This document shows positions 1 through 3,868 of a DNA stretch of 5,635 nt, piece by piece. The DNA comes from Collinsella sp. Lineage in GTDB: Bacteria; Actinomycetota; Coriobacteriia; Coriobacteriales; Coriobacteriaceae. The stretch's first letter is position 1. The number at the start of each line of letters is the position of its first letter. The position numbers and the translations under genes are program-made. Below the pieces are notes generated by a model that searched no databases, was not told the origin of the DNA, and worked only from the letters and a program-made list of their open reading frames with translations. The stretch covers positions 1 through 5,635 of the forward strand of contig JAUMNV010000184.1 of NCBI GenBank assembly GCA_031295725.1, written 5' to 3'.

Positions 1-846
1 GGCAAACTCGCGCTTGCCCCAGTGGCGGTCGGCCAGCGACTTTTGCTTGTCGACGTCCTTCTTGTTGTACTTGGTGCGCACGCAGTGCACCAGCAGGCGA
101 TGGTCGTTCACGCCGTAGGGCGTGCAGGTGACGAGCGTCACTTTGTCGGCGCCGGGCTCGATGGTCAGCGACTCCATCTCCTCGGGCAGCACCACCTCGG
201 AGTCCACCATCTTGTAGGCGAGCGTCTTGTTCATGGTGTGCAGCAGCACCAGGTCGCCGGGCTCCAGCGAATGGATGTCGTCGAACATGCTCAGGTTGCG
301 CATGCCCGAGTGCGCGGTGAGCACGCAATGCGTCGAGGTGCCGCCCACCGGCAGGCTCGTGCCCTCCAGGTGGCCGACGCCCGCCATAAGGACTTCCTCG
401 CTCGTGCCGTGGTAGATGGGCATGCTCACGTCGATGGAGGGGATTTCGACCCAGCTCATCATGGGGTCGCGGTCAAAGATGAGCTGCTGGGCGTAGGGCT
501 CGATCTGGTCGGCGGGGAGCTCGGTAGCCTCGCCCGCCAGCTGCTCGTTAAAGGAGCGCGCCTGGAGCAGGATGCGCTCGCGCTCCTCGGCAGACAGCGC
601 GTCCACGGTGCTGGACACGGTGCTGATCTGGTTGAACACGCCCGAGGCCTCGAGCCGGTCCAAGATCCACGGCCAGGTCATAAGGCCCACGCCAATAAGG
701 ATGATAACGATGGTGATGAGCCGATCGGCCCAGCGCGGCAGTCGCTTGCGACGGCGTTTGGACTTTGGTTGAGGTTTGGGCTGAGGGCTTGAGCCACCGT
801 TGGCCGCGGCGTTATTGCTCTTCATATGTTTGGCGCCCTGCACCAT
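1..846 (-). CDS. srtC: Class C (pilin-polymerising) sortase, C-terminus cut by window edge
   Basis: This membrane-bound cysteine transpeptidase links pilin subunits: it cleaves LPXTG-like motifs between Thr and Gly and transfers the acyl chain to a lysine of the next pilin. Visible are 282 residues, open through base 1. Residues 1-40 are a Pro/Lys/Arg-rich cytoplasmic tail and about 42-61 a membrane helix. An extracytoplasmic linker follows, then the sortase barrel from WVEIP (132-136). Class C signatures are IYHGTSEEVL (144-153), GHLEGTSLPVGG (158-169), LTAHSG with catalytic His179, TLVTCTPYG with catalytic Cys241, and Arg250 in HRLLV. The second membrane helix usual for class C would lie beyond the window. 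The start is ATG at 846-844, because AGGAG (860-856) sits 9 bases upstream; the in-frame Met8 has no comparable site. It stands downstream of the pilins but is separated by a terminator and the tandem repeat, and has its own candidate promoter. The canonical DP[FW] lid motif is not evident. Confidence 0.95.
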   Translation of the reverse strand, partial: MVQGAKHMKSNNAAANGGSSPQPKPQPKSKRRRKRLPRWADRLITIVIILIGVGLMTWPWILDRLEASGVFNQISTVSSTVDALSAEERERILLQARSFNEQLAGEATELPADQIEPYAQQLIFDRDPMMSWVEIPSIDVSMPIYHGTSEEVLMAGVGHLEGTSLPVGGTSTHCVLTAHSGMRNLSMFDDIHSLEPGDLVLLHTMNKTLAYKMVDSEVVLPEEMESLTIEPGADKVTLVTCTPYGVNDHRLLVHCVRTKYNKKDVDKQKSLADRHWGKREFA

Positions 847-855
847 CGCCGGTCA

Positions 856-862
856 CTCCTCT
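856..862 (-). promoter_or_regulatory. Ribosome binding site of the sortase gene
   Basis: The minus strand reads AGAGGAG followed by 9 bases and ATG. It supports the first Met rather than Met8 as the start of the sortase. Confidence 0.75.
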
Positions 863-876
863 ACAACTCAAGTTGT
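863..876. promoter_or_regulatory. Perfect palindrome before the sortase gene, possible operator or leader hairpin
   Basis: ACAACT-CA-AGTTGT has perfect 6-base arms around a 2-base centre. It lies directly upstream of the sortase ribosome site and just downstream of a candidate -10 box. The position fits a repressor operator near the transcription start or a short leader element. A 2-base centre is too tight for a good RNA loop, so DNA binding by a dimer is the likelier reading. No binding protein can be named. Confidence 0.4.
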
Positions 877-884
877 CTAAACAA

Positions 885-890
885 ATAATA
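885..890 (-). promoter_or_regulatory. Candidate -10 box for the sortase gene
   Basis: The minus strand reads TATTAT in an AT-rich island (rare in this locus) about 39 bases before the sortase ATG. No good TTGACA-like -35 lies at 16-18 bases; the nearest, TTGTCC, is 23 bases upstream. The call rests on the -10 and position only. Confidence 0.35.
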
Positions 891-978
891 GCCGATTAGC
901 GAGCTTCCACGCCGGACAACGCAGCCTAGCAGCATTGCGCAGTGCGAGTATGGGCCCGCATTTGAGTTTTCAAAATGT

Positions 979-1002
979 CCCGAATCGGCTGAGCGATTCG
1001 GG
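979..1002. promoter_or_regulatory. 9-bp inverted repeat, unit A (operator or weak leftward terminator)
   Basis: CCCGAATCG and CGATTCGGG form a perfect 9-bp inverted repeat around a 6-base loop. It lies where a -35 would sit for the plus-strand TACAAT box at 1004-1009, so it could be an operator. On the minus strand it is followed by ACATTTTG, so it could also be a weak terminator for the small-ORF transcript. In unit B the arms are identical while the loop differs, which argues that the arms are functional. Confidence 0.55.
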
Positions 1003-1003
1003 A

Positions 1004-1009
1004 TACAAT
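1004..1009 (+). promoter_or_regulatory. Candidate -10 box of the plus-strand RNA, unit A
   Basis: TACAAT matches the sigma-70 -10 consensus in 5 of 6 positions and is retained in unit B. No standard -35 is visible, because the 9-bp inverted repeat occupies that place. An activator-dependent promoter or an alternative sigma factor would explain this; otherwise the box is fortuitous. Confidence 0.4.
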
Positions 1010-1015
1010 GTCAAT

Positions 1016-1116
1016 AGAAAACGACGCACCCCGCGTAAGTGTACGAGAGCGCGGGCGGCCTAGTTTTCAGCTTTTGTTAAATGCCCGGGATCCGACCCCC
1101 GGGCATTCTTATTTGC
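1016..1116 (+). ncRNA. Predicted structured small RNA, unit A (putative antisense regulator)
   Basis: A transcript starting just after TACAAT and ending at the terminator at 1080-1114 would be about 100 nt. It folds as an outer stem GAAAAC (1017-1022) with GTTTTC (1063-1068), enclosing an inner stem CCCGCG (1030-1035) with CGCGGG (1050-1055), then a U-rich linker and the terminator hairpin. In unit B the inner stem is unchanged and the outer stem keeps pairing through a G-U wobble. Its 3' end is antisense to the last codon and stop of the small membrane protein encoded opposite, so an antisense role is plausible. No known RNA family is recognised. Start and end are estimates. Confidence 0.5.
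1080..1114 (+). terminator. Rho-independent terminator, unit A
   Basis: AATGCCCGGG (1080-1089) pairs with CCCGGGCATT (1098-1107) around an 8-base loop, followed by a T-rich TTCTTATTT. The tail favours plus-strand termination. On the minus strand the same hairpin directly follows the TAA of the small ORF but has only a poor U-tract. In unit B the stem is identical and the loop is largely changed. Confidence 0.8.
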
Positions 1117-1258
1117 GCTTTCGACGCAAATGCCGTCCACCGTCCGCACCGCGCGTGCGCCTACGGACCTTAAACCGAACTTCATACGAGTCAAGAAACG
1201 CGATGACGAACGTGCCCACCGTCGCGAGGGCGGCGAGCGCGTTAAGGAATTTCAGCAT
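1109..1258 (-). CDS. Small membrane protein with very basic tail, unit A (type I toxin-like)
   Basis: The product is 49 aa, starting MLKFLNALAA. Residues 3-22 form one hydrophobic helix without charges apart from Lys3. Residues 28-49 carry 12 Arg/Lys, ending HLRRKRK. Start choice is firm: GGAGGT at 1270-1265 lies 6 bases before ATG, and the start and stop are kept in unit B. The longer in-frame extension to 1453 lacks a ribosome site and is not preserved. Size, topology (helix, then a cationic cytoplasmic end), tandem duplication and a convergent RNA at the 3' end resemble type I toxins such as Fst/Ldr or TxpA/BsrG. I see no clear sequence match to any of these. It could instead be a small membrane regulator. 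Function is inference. Confidence 0.7.
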   Translation of the reverse strand: MLKFLNALAALATVGTFVIAFLDSYEVRFKVRRRTRGADGGRHLRRKRK

Positions 1259-1264
1259 TTGGGG

Positions 1265-1270
1265 ACCTCC
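1265..1270 (-). promoter_or_regulatory. Ribosome binding site of small ORF A
   Basis: The minus strand reads GGAGGT with 6 bases to ATG, the strongest translation signal in the repeat unit. Its first two G's can pair in a short hairpin (CCGA 1284-1281 with TCGG 1272-1269, 8-base loop), which could limit access. The whole leader is nearly identical in unit B. Confidence 0.8.
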
Positions 1271-1314
1271 GATCGAGTCGTCGGCCGCCCGCGCACGGGA
1301 TGCGTCGCAAAGAT

Positions 1315-1320
1315 ATTTTA
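1315..1320 (-). promoter_or_regulatory. Candidate -10 box of small ORF A
   Basis: The minus strand reads TAAAAT, a 5 of 6 match to TATAAT, 57 bases before the small ORF start. It occurs at the same distance in unit B, and the conserved block begins here. No convincing -35 is seen. Confidence 0.35.
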
Positions 1321-1357
1321 CTGCGAGCGTATGCACCCGCAGCTGGTAAACGCGATT

Positions 1358-1386
1358 TTGACAAACATTTGTTCGATAGCTATAAA
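1358..1386 (+). promoter_or_regulatory. Near-consensus sigma-70 promoter, plus strand, only in unit A
   Basis: TTGACA (1358-1363), 17 bases, then TATAAA (1381-1386). Consensus match and spacing are excellent. It points toward unit B and would produce a plus-strand RNA from about 1393 to the unit B terminator near 1595. The equivalent bases in unit B are degenerate (TTTGCA and CATACG). It could be a chance match or a real second promoter for the unit B RNA. Confidence 0.45.
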
Positions 1387-1458
1387 CACGATTCCTCATC
1401 CAGCGGAACCTGGCCGCATTGTCCGGGTTTGCCCGACGTGTTTGCGTTTTCAAAATGT

Positions 1459-1482
1459 CCCGAATCGGCGAAGCGATTCGGG
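1459..1482. promoter_or_regulatory. 9-bp inverted repeat, unit B
   Basis: CCCGAATCG and CGATTCGGG surround the loop GCGAAG. The arms are identical to unit A while the loop has two changes. It lies immediately upstream of the TACAAT box at 1484-1489, with the same alternative readings as in unit A. Confidence 0.55.
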
Positions 1483-1483
1483 A

Positions 1484-1489
1484 TACAAT
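1484..1489 (+). promoter_or_regulatory. Candidate -10 box of the plus-strand RNA, unit B
   Basis: TACAAT is kept at the position equivalent to unit A, although the bases just downstream have diverged. No standard -35 is present. Confidence 0.4.
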
Positions 1490-1495
1490 AACTAC

Positions 1496-1596
1496 AGGAA
1501 ACGACGCACCCCGCGTAAGTGTTCGAAAGCGCGGGCGGCCTAGTTTTCTGGTTTTGTTAAATGCCCGGGCCTCTAACCCCGGGCATTCTTATTTGC
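1496..1596 (+). ncRNA. Predicted structured small RNA, unit B
   Basis: This is the counterpart of the unit A RNA. The outer stem is GGAAAC (1497-1502) with GTTTTC (1543-1548), one G-U wobble replacing an A-U pair. The inner stem CCCGCG (1510-1515) with CGCGGG (1530-1535) is unchanged. The linker after the outer stem differs from unit A (CTGG for CAGC). The RNA ends at the terminator that abuts the stop codon of small ORF B. Ends are estimated. Confidence 0.5.
1560..1594 (+). terminator. Rho-independent terminator, unit B
   Basis: AATGCCCGGG (1560-1569) pairs with CCCGGGCATT (1578-1587), followed by TTCTTATTT. The 8-base loop differs from unit A at about five positions while the ten-pair stem is identical, as expected for a selected structure. 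Confidence 0.8.
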
Positions 1597-1741
1597 GCTT
1601 GTTGCGGCGCAAATGCCTTCTACCGTCCGCACCGCGCGTGCGCCTACGGACCTTAAACCGAACCTCATACGAGTCAAGAAACGCGATGACGAACGAGCCC
1701 ACTGCCGCGAGGGCGGCGAGCGCGTTAAGGAATTTCAGCAT
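1589..1741 (-). CDS. Small membrane protein with very basic tail, unit B (type I toxin-like)
   Basis: The product is 50 aa, a paralogue of the 49-aa protein encoded at 1258-1109. It differs by Thr13 to Ala, Thr16 to Ser, Gly41 to Arg, and one inserted Asn in the tail (HLRRNKRK). The helix at about 3-22 and the cationic tail are preserved, and the insertion keeps the frame. GGAGGT (1753-1748) lies 6 bases before the ATG. Stop TAA sits at the edge of the convergent terminator. Its upstream neighbour is the LPLTG pilin, from which a strong terminator separates it, so it should have its own promoter. Function is inferred only by analogy with type I toxins. Confidence 0.7.
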   Translation of the reverse strand: MLKFLNALAALAAVGSFVIAFLDSYEVRFKVRRRTRGADGRRHLRRNKRK

Positions 1742-1747
1742 TTGGGG

Positions 1748-1753
1748 ACCTCC
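1748..1753 (-). promoter_or_regulatory. Ribosome binding site of small ORF B
   Basis: The minus strand reads GGAGGT with 6 bases to ATG, identical to unit A. It fixes the start at 1741 instead of the in-frame Met further upstream. Confidence 0.8.
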
Positions 1754-1797
1754 GATCGAGTCGTCGGCCGCCCGCGCACGGGATGCGTCGCAAGGGT

Positions 1798-1803
1798 ATT
1801 TTA
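1798..1803 (-). promoter_or_regulatory. Candidate -10 box of small ORF B
   Basis: The minus strand reads TAAAAT, 57 bases before the start, exactly as in unit A, although flanking bases on its upstream side have diverged. No clear -35 is seen. Confidence 0.35.
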
Positions 1804-1908
1804 CTGCGAGCACTCGCACTTACAGCTGGTAAACGCAATATTTGCAAACATCTGTTCGATATTCATACGCTTGATACATCGGGCAATGGAGCCTGGCTGC
1901 GTTATCCC

Positions 1909-1947
1909 AAAAAGAACGGGGCAGACTCCAGTGCGGAGTCTGCCCCG
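1909..1947 (-). terminator. Strong Rho-independent terminator of the pilin operon
   Basis: On the minus strand a perfect 13-bp stem (1947-1935 with 1929-1917, 5-base loop) is followed by TTCTTTTT. It lies about 100 bases past the stop of the LPLTG pilin. The 1948-2047 stretch in between shows nothing else except a weak CATCCC/GGGATG hairpin. It should end most pilin transcripts before the tandem units and sortase gene. Confidence 0.9.
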
Positions 1948-2047
1948 AAAAGAGAATGGCAAAGCAAGAACGTCGATGGACGAGAAAAGTGTCCGCAAGT
2001 CTCATGGCCATCACATCCCACCTGCCAAAGGGATGGGTGAGTGAGCG

Positions 2048-3760
2048 TTACTCCTGCTCGGACTCCTCAGCCTGCTTACGGCTGCGGATGAGGTGAGCCA
2101 CGCCGATGCACAGCACCGCGCCACCAGCGATCCAAGTGAAGGTCACGCCGTTAAGACCGGTGAGCGGGAGGTTGGAGCCCTTCTTGTTCTTGACGGTGAG
2201 GGTGACGGTGCCATGATCAAAGGTCGGAGCAACGACAAGTTCGGGGCCTTCCTTGGACGCAGTAACCGTCAGGGTATTATTTCCCTCGTCTTGATTAAGG
2301 CCATCGGCTTTAATGGTGAAGGTGAAGGCGCCCAGCGTGTTGTAGCCTCCAAGGGTGTCGGTCTCCTTGACCGTGTAGGTACCAGCATCAAGGCCCTTAA
2401 TATTAATCTCGCCGTTTCCATCGGTCGTGAAATTCCAGGGATCTTTGCCGAGGGAACCGTTCTCCTGGACATACTGAGTGCCAGCGCCCTCGTCGGCACC
2501 CGTGGCCTGGATGGTGAACTTTACGCCCTCGAGCTTGGTGGCCTCGTTAGCAGAGTCCTCCTTAACGAGCTTGAGCGCGTAAGTGTAGTCACGGACGGTA
2601 TCGGGCACGGACTCGCCCTTGCCGTTGCTCATGGGATTGTTGAAGTAGATGAGCTTGACGCTGTTGGGATTACCCTCGCCGCCAACCACGACATTCTTCG
2701 CCTTCTCGTGGTCAAGCTTGGCGGTGTAGGTGACGACGACATGGGAATCCTTGGTAAGCGTCTTGCCCACGGACCGAGCAGCACCCTTAAGATCCGTAAA
2801 GGAAACAGTCAGCACCTGCCCAGTTACAGCCCCGGACTCGTCCGTAGTATTCGTGACACTCGCGGTGTAGTTGTTGACCGCCGTCACGGTTTCGTCATCA
2901 ATCTTAACGGTAATAGAATTCTCATCCGCGGTCAGACCAGCGGAGAGCTCGTCGTGGAACTCATAGTAGTAGGTGTTGAACGTATCGATGTTCGCAGCCA
3001 CAGTACCGGTCAGCTGGTAGTACACGGGCTGATCCATCTGGGAGTCGCCCTTGTCAGCCCAGTCGCTGCGGAGCTTGTCATTCTTGACCTTCTTCGTAAC
3101 CGTGGGAATGCCAGTCTTCTCGGTCACGGTTACTCCAGTACCACCTACGACGGCGAAAATCGGCGAGGTGCCCGTCTGTTTCTTGTTGGAATAGTCTTTA
3201 TTCGTACCGATGGAGTTATCATCTGTCAGGAAGAGATAGTAGCCAGCGCTCTCAGGCGTAAAAGAATCACCAGCATTGAACGCCGTACCTGACGGCTGCT
3301 CATTTTTCTTTACAATGGCGGCTATTTTATTAAGCAAGTCTCCGTTCTTAACAACGAGTCCCCTGCCGCTTTCGGACACATAGGTGCCCAACCAATCAGC
3401 AACGTCCTGAGCAGAAGGAGTTCCGGAAAGCTTCTTACCATTACTAGCATCGCTACGGATATCAGCAATAATCTGGTCCTTGGTGGTTTGCGTTATGGTA
3501 TCAGCCCAATCAACATCAGATGTGACTTTACCATTTTCGCCGTCGTGAACTTTTGCCTTGAAGATTTGGTACGGAACGAAACGCGTCTTAGCGGTGCCCT
3601 TGTTGTTCTCGCTCTGCTCGATGATGATGCCATTTGCCGGAGCCGTCACCGGATCATCAGCAAACGCCATGGTCACCGGGGCCATGACTCCGCCGAAGCT
3701 CAGCGCTGCTGTGAGGCCGGCGGTTACTGCCAGGCGTGCGATGTTCTTACTCATGCTCAT
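2048..3760 (-). CDS. LPLTG-anchored isopeptide-forming fimbrial protein (probable pilus backbone)
   Basis: This is a 570-aa secreted structural pilin. Residues 1-34 are a signal peptide (cleavage likely after MAFA). D1 covers about 44-210, with the family motifs PYQIF (63-67), GYYLFLTDD (173-181) and SPIFAVVGG (199-207). D2 starts near PTVTKKV (219-225) and ends NPNSVKLIYFNNP (364-376), so Lys223 and Asn374 or Asn375 are the likely isopeptide partners. A CnaB-like D3 starts YALKLVK (394-400) and has the E-box YTVKET (Glu466) and Asn525 in VKNKK. Then come LPLTG (531-535), a membrane helix (about 539-557) and a charged tail. Lys215 in TVTEK is a candidate polymerisation lysine. The ATG at 3760 is chosen because GGAGG lies 8 bases upstream and a signal peptide follows; in-frame Mets to 3826 lack this. 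The gene is visibly lower in GC than its neighbour. The only Cys is in the membrane helix. The backbone role is inferred from architecture. Confidence 0.9.
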   Translation of the reverse strand: MSMSKNIARLAVTAGLTAALSFGGVMAPVTMAFADDPVTAPANGIIIEQSENNKGTAKTRFVPYQIFKAKVHDGENGKVTSDVDWADTITQTTKDQIIADIRSDASNGKKLSGTPSAQDVADWLGTYVSESGRGLVVKNGDLLNKIAAIVKKNEQPSGTAFNAGDSFTPESAGYYLFLTDDNSIGTNKDYSNKKQTGTSPIFAVVGGTGVTVTEKTGIPTVTKKVKNDKLRSDWADKGDSQMDQPVYYQLTGTVAANIDTFNTYYYEFHDELSAGLTADENSITVKIDDETVTAVNNYTASVTNTTDESGAVTGQVLTVSFTDLKGAARSVGKTLTKDSHVVVTYTAKLDHEKAKNVVVGGEGNPNSVKLIYFNNPMSNGKGESVPDTVRDYTYALKLVKEDSANEATKLEGVKFTIQATGADEGAGTQYVQENGSLGKDPWNFTTDGNGEINIKGLDAGTYTVKETDTLGGYNTLGAFTFTIKADGLNQDEGNNTLTVTASKEGPELVVAPTFDHGTVTLTVKNKKGSNLPLTGLNGVTFTWIAGGAVLCIGVAHLIRSRKQAEESEQE

Positions 3761-3768
3761 CTTCTTTT

Positions 3769-3773
3769 CCTCC
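3769..3773 (-). promoter_or_regulatory. Ribosome binding site of the LPLTG pilin
   Basis: The minus strand reads GGAGG with 8 bases to ATG. This decides the start at 3760 over in-frame Met codons further upstream, and leaves a conventional signal peptide. Confidence 0.85.
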
Positions 3774-3843
3774 GTTTTCCGTTTGGTTCTCATTCGATCG
3801 GTCATCATCTGTCTGTATCTTAGCATCTACTTCGCTACGTCTC

Positions 3844-3862
3844 GCCCCGCTCTCTGTGGGGC
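3844..3862 (-). other. Hairpin in the gap between the two pilin genes
   Basis: GCCCC (3844-3848) pairs with GGGGC (3858-3862) around a 9-base loop, just past the stop of the MPSTG pilin. There is no T-tract, so it is not a convincing terminator. It could be an RNA-processing or stability element allowing different expression of the two pilins. The rest of the 108-base gap holds no clear promoter; TAAGAT at 3824-3819 lacks a -35. Confidence 0.3.
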
Positions 3863-3868
3863 TGCCAG

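Larger units (their letters stand above)
961..1378. repeat. Tandem direct repeat unit A (small ORF plus convergent RNA cassette)
   Basis: This 418-base unit is repeated at 1441-1861 in the same orientation, with about 40 differences by eye (about 90% identity) and one 3-base indel. Weaker similarity continues a further 30-40 bases at the right end (for example GGAACCTGGCCGCATTG against GGAGCCTGGCTGCGTTA). Conservation is uneven. The ORF body and its leader are nearly identical, while the terminator loop and the far-upstream region have diverged. Each unit contains an inverted repeat, a plus-strand -10 box, a structured RNA candidate, a terminator, and a minus-strand small ORF with its leader. 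Confidence 0.95.
1441..1861. repeat. Tandem direct repeat unit B (small ORF plus convergent RNA cassette)
   Basis: This is the second copy of the unit at 961-1378, offset by 480 bases before and 483 bases after an in-frame 3-base insertion near the 3' end of the small ORF. All component elements are retained in the same order. The right end degrades into unrelated sequence before the pilin terminator at 1909-1947. I found no terminal inverted repeats or target-site duplication that would mark it as a transposon. Confidence 0.95.

Noticed and set aside
22..792. 256-codon plus-strand open frame opposite the sortase
   Set aside because: It is the shadow of the sortase, whose catalytic His, Cys and Arg motifs are all intact on the minus strand.
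1008..1349. Plus-strand frame starting MSIENDAPRV
   Set aside because: The ATG overlaps the end of the TACAAT box, has no ribosome site and is absent in unit B. It runs through the RNA hairpins and terminator.
1130..1543. Plus-strand frames starting MPSTVRTARA in both repeat units (1130 and 1613)
   Set aside because: They are open in both copies and have few replacements, so the substitution pattern alone does not exclude them. They lack any ribosome site, start inside the terminator region, run past the repeat into unrelated sequence and end at different places. The opposite strand has GGAGGT and a membrane helix.
961..1861. Insertion sequence or transposon explanation for the duplicated region
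   Set aside because: There is no transposase frame, no terminal inverted repeats and no target-site duplication; the units are direct tandem copies with graded ends.
961..1861. CRISPR array or short tandem-repeat array
   Set aside because: There are only two units of about 480 bases with internal gene structure and no short regularly spaced repeat.
2008..2036. CATCCC/GGGATG hairpin just past the LPLTG pilin stop
   Set aside because: It has a short stem with a long loop and no T-tract; the 13-bp hairpin at 1917-1947 is the far better terminator.
2093..3292. 399-codon open frame on the plus strand opposite the LPLTG pilin
   Set aside because: It is antisense to a pilin with clear motifs, has no ribosome site or recognisable domain, and ends arbitrarily inside the gene.
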